Below, one piece after another: positions 11,767-23,324 of a stretch of 64,000 nt of DNA. The notes under the pieces were generated by a model. The model was not told the origin of the DNA and ran no database searches. It was given only the letters and a program-made list of their open reading frames with translations. Position 1 is the stretch's first letter. The number at the start of each line of letters is the position of its first letter. The position numbers were made by a program, and so were the translations under genes. Origin of the DNA: Sordaria brevicollis (taxonomy: Eukaryota; Ascomycota; Sordariomycetes; Sordariales; Sordariaceae); the NCBI GenBank assembly GCA_033439795.1, contig JAUTDP010000009.1, positions 186,001-250,000 on the forward strand, read 5' to 3'.

Positions 11767-14120
11767 CAGGGGGTTTACACCAATAAAAATAACCAAAACA
11801 GTATAGATGGGGCGCCTAGATTTTGAATAAAGATAATAGAGTTACGGAGTTTCATCGATTTTCCCATACTAAAACAAGCAAAGTCCGAATACTATTTCGT
11901 AACCGTAATATCCCCTTAATAACAAGTATAACTACCATCTACCTTAATAACCGCCTAGATTCTTTTAAGCATCGAATATATTAAACGCAATAGGTAGTTT
12001 TTTGGCACTACTTCCTATACCCTCTCGATAGCAGTTTTAAGGGCATTCTTAATCGGTTTAATTAGATATATACGTTTAATTTAATTTTTTATCTAATATT
12101 AAACGTTTTTAATAAGGTTAAAGTTAGGGGAGTAAGGCGGCTATTTAATAATATTAGCGCTAATAAAAGTTTATATTATAAATACCTTTATATCTTTAGA
12201 ATTATAAATTGGGGTATTATCCTATATAATAATAAAAATTGGGTTTTATTATTAAAATTACTATATAAAAGGGAGGATATAAGTTTAGTAAATTGTATTT
12301 TTAATATTATTTTACGTTTTATAATTTTAGAAGAGAAATATACCTTTTATTTTACTTATAAAATAGGCTTAAAATATTTACCCTTTAATTCTTATTTTAA
12401 CTTTAACGAAATTAACCGCTTTTTTATTATTAAAGAGAGTAATAAATCGACGGCTTTTATTAACGCCGTTTACTTACGTTTTATTAAATTAAATTTAAGT
12501 CTCTTATTACTTAATAATAAAGTAAGCGAATTTATTAATAAATTCGAGGCGGCGTTTATATATATTTTTACTAAAGGGGAGGAACGTTAATTATTCTACG
12601 CAGCGGACGTTTTATTATTTTATTGAAATATAAATTACCCATTTAAAATAGGGTACGAATTAGGGGATACGCTTTTTAAATTTAATTTATAATAGGAACC
12701 TTTTCGATTTTTATAGGGTATTTATATATTATTTAAAAACGTTATAAATTTCGGGTAGAACGAAGTATAGTTTATTATAATTATTATACGCGGGAGTCGT
12801 AATAACGAAGTAAGTATATTATATTTATTTATTTATTTATTAATAATTAAATATTATATATTTCTAAATTAGAAATACCCTCACTTATTTAATAATTAAA
12901 TTAAAATATTGGGTAATATTTTTATATTTTATTTTAATATATTAACGCAACGCTTTATAAATAATACGCTCTTTATAAATAGTCGCTTTAGCCTTCCTTT
13001 TTTTAAGGGATTTTTTATCGGTAAAAAATAAATCCGCGGGGTTAATAGAGGAGAAAGAAGTATTTATACCGAGAGAGGGTAACGATAAAGGTTTTTACGG
13101 GGGAAATAAGGGTAGCGCATAACCGCTCTCTTATTAACGGTGGGGAATTTAAAGAGGGGTTGGACCTTCGAAGGTAAGAGAAAAAAACCGTAAAGGAATA
13201 TTAAATTCTAAAAATAATAATTACTAATAAATAATGTAAAAAATAAATTAAAGGGATTTACCAAATACGATACCCTATTCGCAACGAGCCTTTAATATTT
13301 ATAGGGAGTTAAATTACTATTAAAATATACGTACGATAATAAAATTGGGGGGTAGGCTCGACGTATTATTACTGTACTTATTATAACCGTAGTCCGAATT
13401 TCCCGCGCAATTAAAATTCTCTTTATTATATAAAGTATTCCTATTTTCGATATTATAATATTAATAATCCTTTTATTAAGGTAATTAAAGTTAGGGGGTA
13501 AAAAAAACGATTTACTAAGGGAATTAGCGGGGTATTAAATAGAAGGTTAATAAAAGAATATAAAAAAGGGTAAAATTAAAAAGTAGGGAAGGGAAAGGAA
13601 AAAGGGTTATACGTATATTAAAATAAAGGTTATATATAATTAATTAATCTTAGTAAGTATATAAATAGTAAAGTAGTTTATATAACGAGTAAATTTAATT
13701 TATACGGCGAATAAACTTTCGTTCTAAAATTTTAAATTTCGGATTCTAATCGAAATTAAATAATTAATAGCCTTTTTTAATATAGTAAACTTTAATAGCT
13801 AATTTGGGAGGTTTTATTTAAATTAGCGGTCTAAATATTAGAAAAATCGATTATTTATTAGTTTTTTCGGTTATAATTTTGATTTCTAATTGGTTAATTG
13901 CGCTAAAGCGCTATAAATACCCTATAAGAGCGCTATAATTTTACCGTTTTTAAAAAGTAAATACTGTAATCTAAGTGATTATAATATTCGTTAATTAAAA
14001 TAAAGGGTAGGAAGAGGGATTGTGCGCGCGTAGTTAGTTTGTTTCTTTAAATTTGAAGTCGAATTATTCTAACTAATTAGAGTACGTAAATAGACTTATC
14101 TTGGTTGGCAAAACCCCCTG
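11767..14120 (-). mobile_element. RIP-degraded Tc1/mariner-type DNA transposon relic
   Basis: About 2.3 kb of extreme AT-rich, TpA-dense sequence with sharp edges against normal GC sequence. The edges carry inverted sequences: CAGGGGGTTT at 11767 and its complement AAACCCCCTG ending at 14120. Similarity continues inward (CCAA..AA.ATAA on both ends), giving terminal inverted repeats of about 27 bases. The minus strand near 12.1-12.22 kb still encodes transposase motifs. I could not find a TA or other target duplication, so the exact ends are uncertain and more than one element may be present. The mutation pattern (C-to-T on either strand, many stops) is that of RIP, which acts on duplicated DNA in Neurospora-type fungi. 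Confidence 0.8.
12099..12221 (-). pseudogene. Transposase remnant, DDE catalytic region (IS630/Tc1/mariner)
   Basis: Reading the minus strand from 12221, the frame gives DNTPIYNSK, and 26 codons downstream in the same frame PPYSPNFNLIKNV. These match the DNAPIHNSK and PPYSPDLNPIENVW-type motifs of Tc1/mariner transposases. Each difference fits a G-to-A or C-to-T change (Asp to Asn, Glu to Lys, Trp codon to stop). Internal in-frame stops show that it is dead. Confidence 0.8.
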
Positions 14121-17100
14121 TTTCCCCCTTGTAAGAAAATATAGGGCAAGAACCAGACTAATAAACAAACCAGCATTGATATGTACATTTTCAATTTATT
14201 CGCATCCTGGTCCAGGGTCTACATATCCAGGCATCCAGATCAAGGCCAGATGCCAAACCAAGTTCAGCTCCCCAGGCCCACTCTCTACTGGCGCCCGGGG
14301 TCAGGCATATCGCGTTACCAAACTCTTGGAAGGAGAGCTTGCATTCCGATGGGTGTAAAAAGGCCTGCGATTCGCATGCTTTATCAGACCCCTATTGCAT
14401 GAGTCGCGTGGTTCTTAACTTGAGTCGGCCACTCGCTCTTGGCAGCCGAGTCCGTCTCCCGGCCTGGTCAGCCCCGGAGGTGGTGGCATCGACCCTACGA
14501 TTTCTTTGTCATCCGTCCGTAGCCCCTATCGGCTACGCTGGGCACATCAAAGCACTTACATGCGACATCATGAGACTCATGAGAACAATAACCACGTTTT
14601 CTACAACTAATCGGTCACTGCGCCGATGTACAAGGATCAACATGCACCATTTCAGATCCTCAAACAAAAAAAACTATTGAGGGACTGTTAGCTGGCGGCA
14701 TTCACGGGAGTCAACCGCTGCTTTTTATGGATTCATCACATCTCCGGCACGCACAAATGCTCAAATGTTCGTCATTCATGTGGGTGATCTCGAAGCACAT
14801 CCTTCTGATCCTACCTGAGACGGCGCTCATAACCCCGAGACGGCATGTTTGATAGAGGCGCTTTTGTCATACAAGTTACAAGACCGCAGATCGTGTTCCG
14901 TTCTTGTCGCCAACGGTCGGTTGGCATGCGGCTCAAGTGCTAGGTATAAGGTGCTCTTGCCTTCCCGCGTCATTCCGCCGGCCTGTCCATTCAAAAGGGC
15001 ATGCTCTTGACGTCCCTTTTACTAACCACGCACGCCGAGACGAGCGGGAACACCCACAAATGCTTCAATTGGTCAAGGGGCTAGCTGGTTTCTCCGTTAC
15101 GCAGAGGCGCCCCTGACGTCATAAGGGGCCTCTGTCGTGTAAGAGTTGAGATGGGGTTGTGGTATCCGGACGAACATTGGGCGAGTATGGAACGAATCAT
15201 ATCATGAGTTCCTATGTCCGTCCTTCAAGGGTCTACTTAGGGGGGGGGGGGGGGCCGAGGCTGTGAGGCTATGCCACTGCTGTCAGTCGTTTGAAGGAAA
15301 GACGAGATAGGTAAGAGGTGACTATGTATTAGTTCAACTGACTAGCAATCTGAAGTCGACGAATACGCCGTAGTTCAAGAGGTGTGCCTTCACAACTTTC
15401 TGCTTCTGCGCGAGACCTCGGATCAGGGTTATCCGCAAGAGGTCATCCAGAGGAGACGCATCGTAGCTCATATTGTTGGCCTGACGGCTCAAATAGGCCA
15501 TATCAGACCTGAGCATGTTTCCACATATACCTTCTCTTCCCGATGTCACGGTCAGAGCTTGGATTTCCAACCAAAGCACCTCGCGTTTTGTTCTCCCTCA
15601 TTTCGGGTGCATACACACTAAACAATATTCCGACCATTAATCCCGCCCTATAAGTGGAAGATGGGGACAAGACTGGCGTAGAGGTATTGAGGTGCATCTT
15701 GGAACGGTTTTAATACACCAATTCACATCAAAGGTTCTTCTCTTCTCTGAAGTCAGGAGTGTTGCCATGTACTGATTGGAGTAGGAAACGGAACGATGAA
15801 GTAGCTCCCTAAAAGGTTTTGGTGGAAGACTACTTTGATCTGAAACTTGACTTCTTGTTGGTACGTTCGCCGAACATGCTCGGCCAAGTCAAACATTTGG
15901 TGGAAAATTTGCCCGCACCTTCAATCTTTTCTAAAAATCGAAAGAAATCATAGCGGTGTACATGCAAACGGAGAACAATGGATGGAATTCCCGAGGAAGG
16001 CAAGATATTTTCCAGAATAAGGGAGGGAATTGCCTGTTGAGGATCATCCACGAAACGGGTATAAGAAACCCTTGATTTGGCCTCACTCTTCTCCCTCAAC
16101 AACTATGAAGCACCCTCGTTCGACCCAAGACTGATCTCCTTGCACACCGTCGCGGTTGTCTCTGGGTTTGGGGGCCTCGCTCACGTCTTGAGTCTCCCAA
16201 AACATTAGTCATCGAAGGTCGCCAGAACACTGTTCATGGTATGGTGACCATTGGACTTGGTAATATCTTGATTTCCGCACTACGAACACTCGCAACATGT
16301 CCATTCCTACTACATGGTCATCTTAACCCTGGCTAACTATCATTTCATTCAAGACAAGAACCGTCAAGACATGTCGTCGGCAATGTCTTCCCTATGTGCT
16401 TTTTTTAGTTAGGCAATATCGCACCAAATCAACGACAAACGGATTGTCAAACACAGACCCGAATGTGCAGTCTTCAGATGCAAGATGGGACAACGCATCG
16501 TTCTGCGTCTTCTTCCATCGCTGGAACACAGAGGAAACATCACGACCTTGCCCAAGTTTGATATATCGAAACGCTGGGAAACCAAACGTCAACGACCACA
16601 TTCAGGCAAGCATGGAAACTTTACAAGCAAATAAGCGGGCGAGGCAGAAAACTTCCCTCTCGTCCCATACCTTTGTCGAAATGTTGGCCTCATCACGTTT
16701 GGATTCCCCGGCTGATAGGAGCAAGTATCGCCGGGTGCCTGGAACCCGCGGCCGGCATTCGTTCCTTCCACTTTTATTACAAGGGGCTAGTCTTCATCGT
16801 CCATGCCTTTTCGTGGATCTGAGCTCGTCCTCCAGCCAACTCGCTCCTTCCCTCCCTCCCTGCAGTTTCAACGGAAATCACATTTCCAATCTTTCATCCC
16901 ACCTTCCAGGCAGTTCTTCCGCCAACTTTCAAATTTGTGGCCTGCCGCTAAGTTCACGGCCGCTTGTCAGAAATCAGTACACTCTTGATACGCTGGGCCA
17001 ACCCCGCCGTCTTGTCGAATTTTTTTCCCGTCTTCATCCCCTTTGCATTCCTTCTCCTTATTTCCTCGCCTTCACCGTCTTGGCTTGGAACTTCTCTGTC

Positions 17101-17226
17101 ACAGTCACTTAACTATCGCCAACGTTTGACTGGGTTCCGTCTCGCTATCCAGTTTCGAGTCCTCTCTGTCGTCGTCACTTCCTGTGTGACCTGACGCGAT
17201 AGCATCAGAACCCCGCTGCCGACATA
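14121..17226. other. Gene-poor stretch upstream of sad-3
   Basis: GC content returns to normal. Only short open frames without family resemblance are present. A 15-G run lies at 15240-15254. From about 16.83 to 17.15 kb the + strand is pyrimidine-rich (CTCCTTCCCTCCCT and similar), as in many fungal promoters and 5' UTRs, directly upstream of the sad-3 start. Confidence 0.55.
15240..15254. repeat. Homopolymer run of 15 G
   Basis: Fifteen consecutive G bases in an intergenic stretch. The length is prone to sequencing and replication slippage. Confidence 0.9.
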
Positions 17227-20200
17227 ATGGACCGCGAGGAGTGGGCTCAACTGAGCGCTACGGTACGCAACTCCCATCCTTCTCTGCCTCGGATACATTG
17301 CTAATGACTTTCCTTCCAGAGAGACGAGATCGTCCGCAACAATATCTTCGTCAAGCTTGAAGATGGTGACGGATGGAAATCAAAACCTGAGATTCCCACA
17401 GCCAAGGAGATCCTCCTTCTTCAGAAGGAAGCCGAAGGCCTTCCTCTGAACGATGTGCATCAGCCCTGGAGGTCAAAGGAGGATTACTTGAAAGCCCAAT
17501 ACGAGATCCTCCGGCGGGAGGGCACCGAAGGCTTGCGGTTCGCAGTCAACAACTACATCTCAAAGGGCAGCAAGAATGACAAGAGGATAGATGACAACAG
17601 GATAGATGACAACAGGATAGATGACGACGAGCACATGTTCGTCTATACCCAGGTCCGCGTAAAGTCATATGTTATGACTACATTGGGACCTCTTGCCCGG
17701 GTCGAATTCACGCCCCAACGAGAAATCAAATGGCTCAAGTCCGCCCGGCTGAAGCCTGGCAGCCTTCTTGCCTTGACTACCAAGGCTGACAAGTTCAAGA
17801 CCATCTGCAAGGTTGCCGTGGTTGCCCAGAGGCCGTATCTGCTTGGTCTCGACCAATCTCCTCCGCTTGTCGACATTATGTGGGGTAACCCAGCGGATGC
17901 TGTCTTCGATTGTGATCTCGAACTGGTCATGATCGAAGCACGACATGGCTATTTTGAAGCCTCGCGCCATTCATTGGTCGGCTTGCAGCTGGCTGCTCAG
18001 ACTGAGTAAGTATAAATATCGCCATTGAGACTCGAGCTGTGGTGTGTCAAGTAGGCTAACGATCCTTTGATTAGTACACCTATCGACAAGTACATCACCG
18101 GAAGCCACAAGGAACCTGAAACACCAAGCTTCATACGCCAAAATCCCATTATGGACTTAACTCCTGTCGTTCGCCAACCGCTTACCGATTTTGAGAGGCT
18201 CAAATCCCTACGCGAGTTGAACATACTTTCGGAAGCTCTCCCGGACAATGACATCACTTTGGTCGACGAATCGCAGTTAACTGCCCTTCATCGAATGGTC
18301 TCCAAGGAGTTGGCCATCATACAAGGCCCTCCAGGAACCGGAAAGACCTTTACCACGGAGCAGGCGATCAGAGTTATGCTTGCGAGTCGCCAAAAACGCG
18401 CAGGACGCAAGCAACCTCCCATTATCGTCGCGGCGCAGACAAACGATGCCCTAGACCAACTCCTTGGCCGTTGTGTCGACGCGGGCGCGAAAATTTTGCG
18501 TCTTGGTTCCAGGAGTGGCAAGGAGGATATGAGGCAATATGGCCTCTATGAGATGCGCCGCAGATGTTCCCGCGGTGGTGGTGGCAAGCGGTTGAGGGAA
18601 CTTGATGAACGTCGCCGTGATATCATATCCAACGTACAGGCGCTAGTTGATAGCGTTTTTGGTGACAGTCTCATTGACCCTCGCCAGCTCCATGCACATG
18701 GTGTCATTACCGAGGCACAGCTGGACTCTTTGTACGATGAAGAACTGGAAACAAGTCCCGAGCTGGAGAAGCTTGGTCCATTCTCGCTATGGCTAGGAGA
18801 ATCACGGATTCCAGCCCGAATTATCCGTGACAGACAGCCACTGGTACCAGAGATAATGGAACCTGACGAAGACTTCGACTATGAGCGCGACGTGGAAAAC
18901 ATTGCGTACGACGAGGAAGACGCAGACAGAATTCACGGCAAGGAGATCAAGCTTATGCATGTATGGACCGGAAAGTATGTTCGAGAACTTGTCCAATCTC
19001 TCTTCTGGATCCAACATTGCTGACAATACATCGTTGAACAGAGAGCCTGGACACTTCACAAGCTGGAGACTTCGTGCACAACGGGTGCTCAAAGAGAATG
19101 AAGACCTGTTCGACATCCCCCAAGAGTGGAGGGGCGCAGTTTACCAGCATCTGCAGTCCAAACTTGTGCAAGCGATAACCCCAACACTCGCCGGACTTCT
19201 GGCAGAATACATCGAGACATGCAAGGAACGCAGACTAGTAAGAGCCCGACAAGATATCGACATGGTGTTCTTACAAGACATCGCTGTCGTCGGCTGTACA
19301 ACAACCGGTCTCACCAAATATCGTGCGTTTCTAGCCGGACTTCAGCCCATCACTTTGATCATTGAAGAAGCCGCGGAGACAAGAGAGGGCAACATCACGT
19401 CGGCTCTATATCCTTCCGTACAACAGCTCGTTTTGGTTGGTGACCATAAGCAGATGTCGCCTCGATGTGACATTCGGTGGCTCGGAGACCCTCCGTACAA
19501 TCTGAACGTCTCGCTGTTTGAAAGGCTCATCAACCTCAAGATGAGTCCCATCATGCTCAACCAACAGCGTCGTATGAGGCCAGAGATCAGCTCCATAGTC
19601 TCGCCATTCTATGATAACCTCAAGGATCACACGGATGTTCTGTCATATCCGGATGTCCCCGGTATGGGTGGGCGCAATTGCTGGTTCTTCAATCATAGAT
19701 GGCGTGAGGACACAAATGCCGATAACAGCAAGCTCAACGACCAGGAGGCCGACATGATCACCCGCTTCTTTGTATACCTCGTCGCTAATGATGTGCCTAG
19801 CGAAAAGATAACTGTCCTGACATACTATAGGGGCCAGCGAAGTCTACTCCTAAACAAGCTAAAAAGGCAGCCGTCACTTACTGGTTGTTACTTCAATGTC
19901 CACACGGTGGACTCATTCCAAGGCCAAGAGAATGACATTGTTCTCTTGTCTCTGGTCCGAAGTCCAGATCCAGCTTATGGGCGCAGCATTGGTTTTCTAG
20001 ACAACGAGCAAAGGGCTGTGGTTGCCATCAGCCGCGCACGTCAAGGGTTCTATATTTTCGGCAACGTCGATAACTTGACTGGGGCCGACCTCGAGTCCAC
20101 GTTTCTGTGGACTCATATTTTCAAGAGGTTTCGGGACGAATGCGTGGAGAACCGAGAGCGTGGACTTCCTCTGGTATGTCAGCAGCATAAGAAAGAGATA

Positions 20201-21037
20201 TGGGTTAAAGACGCGGAGGAGTTGGACGACAATGCTGGTGGGTGTCATGACAGGTGTGGAGCGACTAGGCCTTGTGGCCATCCTTGCACTCTGAGATGTC
20301 ATCCTATGCCGCATGAGAATCTCCCCTGCAGCAGCCCATGCTTTCAATTTGTTCCTGAATGTGGGCATGCTTGTCAAGGTCTTTGTGGCGAAAGATGTTT
20401 TCACAATTGTGAGGTCTTCAGACGGGCAAAAGCGTCGGTCAAGCAAGCGAGACAAGGTGCCGAGTCGACGAATGCGAGGACGATCGAAGATCTCTTGCTT
20501 CAGCAAGGGGCGCATGACTTTGGACACGAGGAGACGGCCAAGTCCCAAAACTATACATCAACTGGAAGTCTGCGTCGTGGGATTCGCGCTCATTATGACT
20601 GGAAGAACGCCGAAGCTCTCATACAGCAACAAGACAGAGAGGTTGCTGAAGAGATTGCGAGGAGCAACGAGCGCTGGTTCAGCCAAAACCATCAGGTTCA
20701 AGATCATTGGGTGCCAACGGGTATCACGGCCTCCGGAAATCGTGTCCGTGCTGGGCCAGTTATTACTCAAGCCCTTCAGCTTCCGAACTTGCAGACCATG
20801 GCAACCACAACCACTCCGACGGCTGCTTCTGAGAATCGTTTGCGTCTTGCGCCCTCTAATGGTCCGATCTTTGCTCAGACCTCGAACCAGTTCCCGAACA
20901 TGGTTCCTGTCTCTGAGCCCGAGCCGTTGATTCAGTTTGAACAGGACGAGCCTTCTGCTCCGCCGCCCATTGTGGAGGAGGGTTTGAAAGAGGAGTTAAA
21001 GGTTAATGGGGAGGAAGAGTGGCTGATTGAGTTGTAA
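17227..21037 (+). CDS. sad-3: Hrr1/ZNFX1-family SF1 RNA helicase with NFX1-type zinc fingers
   Basis: Four exons: 17227-17262, 17320-18005, 18075-18974 and 19042-21037, giving 1205 aa with every junction in frame. The superfamily 1 helicase core shows QGPPGTGKTFTTEQA (Walker A, about residue 325), a degenerate Walker B LIIEEAAE (about 646), LVLVGDHKQMSP, MLNQQRRMRPEI, VDSFQGQENDIVLLSLVRS and VAISRARQGFYIFG. A Cys/His-rich NFX1-type segment (about 935-995: CGATRPCGHPCTLRCHPMPH and following) comes next. This layout is that of S. pombe Hrr1, which works with RNA-dependent RNA polymerase in RNAi heterochromatin, and of Neurospora SAD-3, needed for meiotic silencing by unpaired DNA. The specific name rests on memory and on adjacency to camk-4. 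The N-terminal region has a three-copy IDDN repeat. The C-terminal 200 residues are low-complexity. Confidence 0.87.
17584..17628 (+). repeat. In-frame 15-bp tandem repeat (3 copies) in sad-3
   Basis: Three copies of AGGATAGATGACAAC, the last ending GACGAC, in the second exon. Each adds RIDDN/RIDDD to an acidic linker, so copy-number changes would keep frame. Confidence 0.9.
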
Positions 21038-21373
21038 AGACATTTGATGGAGGGTTAGCCTCTTAGGGCTCGGTAGTCATGAGTGTCCGTTCAGCATGCT
21101 TGTTATCTCAGCAGTTTAGTTAGCCCTCACAGCCCAGTTTCAATTGAGAACTGTCCCTCCACTGGCTGACGATTTCAGCATTTTTGCATTTGAAGGGTAG
21201 AGTAAGCAGTGTCGTTGAATCTGATCACCAAAGGTCTCACTCCCATGCTTCTCGATGAGTCTACGTGGATCTCATGTCCGAAATGGGAGAGAAGGTAGAG
21301 CAAGTAGATACGGAAAGAATGTCACGTATGTAGAGACTTGAAGAGTAATGTAGTAAGATAGATAACGAACTAT
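21038..21373. other. Intergenic between convergent genes
   Basis: 3' region shared by sad-3 (+) and the next minus-strand gene. Nothing else is seen. Confidence 0.6.
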
Positions 21374-22453
21374 TCAACCACGAAGTTTCTGCCCCAGTCC
21401 CACGACAACCCTGTTAGTTTTGCCATAACTTCGTAACCAATAAAGTCTGAGCGCGGTCATGACAACCATAAGCGTCCAACGATTACCCATCATACCTCCT
21501 GCACAAGCAGCAGCCCCCTTCAGCTCCAGTGTAAACAAGCGGCTCATTGATAATGCGTTGCGGAAGGTTAGTTCGGCGAGGATCTCATCGGTTTCTTCTT
21601 CCTCTTCTCCTTGTGCTGCCGCAGGGGAATGGGAGGGTGAGGAAGCATAGATGGACGAGGACGAAGGAATTGAGGGGGGTGCGCGAGTGAGGATAAAGCG
21701 GGTGTGTTTCTGACTGCTTGCAGTGATATCACCTCCTTTGCTCATTCCCTTGCCCTTCTTCCGGTCCTTATCCCTTACTTTCCTCCACTCGAACTCCTCT
21801 CTCCTCATCTTCGGACCAACCTCAATAGAAAACCGAAAAGAAACACTCCCGTTGCTATTCGTCGTAGAAGTCATAACCTCTGTGACCCAGTCGTTGTCGC
21901 GTGATTGATTGACTTCAACGTCCTGATCATGCGGCGGCAGCGAAGGCAGAATAATAACACTCTTGACGCTGAATGTGGACATGAGAAGTAATTCATTGGC
22001 TTCGTCGCCTGCGGCCGCTAGGATTTTGGAGGTATCGGGCTGCTTTTTCGTTTTTGTTTTTGGCACTGTCCCCGTCCCCATTTCCGTCACCTTCTCGGTG
22101 TCCTTTTCGGCGTCCTTATCGGTGGCCGCCATCGCCGTTTCCGTCTTTGTGGTGGTGACGTGCCTGGGCCGTCGTCGTAGGTAGAACCCCGGTCGAAAAT
22201 CAAGGGGTCCGCGGGAGGTGAAACCGTGGTGAACTTCGACGATGTATAAAGGGTCGTCTTTGTCCTTGTTGGTGATGTTGTCCGCGTCGTTGCCGCCGTC
22301 ACCGCGGATTTTAAGTGTTGTCAGTCCGTCTTTGACACCAGACGAGTAATTGCCGTAGAGGTTGATGATTGGAGGGAAAGAAGGCATTTTTCTGCTGTTG
22401 GATGCTTGCACCTGATAGACGTCATCGTTGTCTAGCGATGTTTCTTTGCTCAT
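21374..22453 (-). CDS. Conserved fungal protein, probable tubby-C-like fold
   Basis: A single exon of 359 codons from the ATG at 22453-22451. The pattern of short strands (INLYGNYSSGVKDGLTTLKI, DDPLYIVEVHHGFTSRGPLDF, RPGFYLRR, then MSTFSVKSVIILP, SFRFSIEVG, REEFEWRKV and RFILTR) resembles the fungal tubby-C/LURP-one-like family, in which a FEWR-type motif is common. This assignment is from pattern only. Charged low-complexity inserts rich in Lys/Thr/Asp (about 105-140) and Ser/Pro (about 262-290) interrupt the fold. A hydrophobic segment (GGMMGNRWTLMVVMTALRLYWL) close to the C-terminus could be a membrane-associated helix. The function is unknown. Confidence 0.72.
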   Translation of the reverse strand: MSKETSLDNDDVYQVQASNSRKMPSFPPIINLYGNYSSGVKDGLTTLKIRGDGGNDADNITNKDKDDPLYIVEVHHGFTSRGPLDFRPGFYLRRRPRHVTTTKTETAMAATDKDAEKDTEKVTEMGTGTVPKTKTKKQPDTSKILAAAGDEANELLLMSTFSVKSVIILPSLPPHDQDVEVNQSRDNDWVTEVMTSTTNSNGSVSFRFSIEVGPKMRREEFEWRKVRDKDRKKGKGMSKGGDITASSQKHTRFILTRAPPSIPSSSSIYASSPSHSPAAAQGEEEEETDEILAELTFRNALSMSRLFTLELKGAAACAGGMMGNRWTLMVVMTALRLYWLRSYGKTNRVVVGLGQKLRG

Positions 22454-23324
22454 GGCGGTTGGTTTCCGTGATGTGAACTGGGTCTAAGTCTAAGTGGTAT
22501 CGACTCGGAGGGGAAAGGTTTGGTTTCGAGGAGACAAACGAGCAGAAATGCCCTCAAGGTAGCCTGCCACACACTGGTTATGTACTCGCCAAGGTTAGTG
22601 AACGTCAGTCAAAGACGAAGAAGATAAGTGTAGCAACAGGTTTAAGAGTGGCACCGAGCAACGGATGCCCAGTCGATATATTGCCGCTGCAGATATAGGA
22701 ACCAATAGGTGATATCAAGTGAGACCAAGGTAACATCAGGAGGCGCGAGACCAAGGCTTTGTTGTTGCCACAGACCCTGGTTGAGTTATTTGTGCATTGA
22801 AGAGTCGAACATTACCACCAATGCAGCTCAGTATCCCTATCCATACGAGTGGAAATGCACAGAAATAAATCAATCCCAGAGACTGGTAGACAAGCAAACA
22901 CAAGGGGACCATGTGAGCAGCAGGTTTTGGACGGTCCCAGGTGGTTTATGTTAGACTAACTATCCGCTATATCCGAGAAGAACTGAACGTCCACGCTTAA
23001 TTCAGGACGAACATTGTACTGGAAATATGATAATGTGTAAGCGGTGGTCCGAAGTGAAAGAAAGGAAACTAACAGGCAATGATATAAAAGAGGCTAGAAC
23101 AAGAAAAGAAAACTCCTGACCACCAAAAATGCAGAATCAAAGGGCTAAAAGAAAAGCCTATCAGTCAAAAACGCTCTTGTTTCAAAGCCCTCAAGTATTC
23201 AATCCCAAAAAGCACCTCCAAAAACATAATCCAACCCCTAAGCACCACTCAGACCCGTTTCATATGATTCGTTCTGCTGTACACCATTGTACCAGTCTCG
23301 AGTCTTGCTTAGGCCGATGGTCCT
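22454..23324. other. Intergenic: promoter of the tubby-C-like gene, spt8 3' region
   Basis: Both neighbours are on the minus strand. No gene is supported. An A-rich, C-poor patch at 23085-23240 lies in the probable spt8 3' UTR. Confidence 0.55.

Noticed and set aside
12000..14000. Centromere or mitochondrial insertion as an explanation for the AT-rich block
   Set aside because: Transposase motifs and inverted ends explain it, and the block is only 2.3 kb long.
14101..14680. Short open frames right of the first RIP block
   Set aside because: No family resemblance, no splice sites in phase, ordinary chance length.
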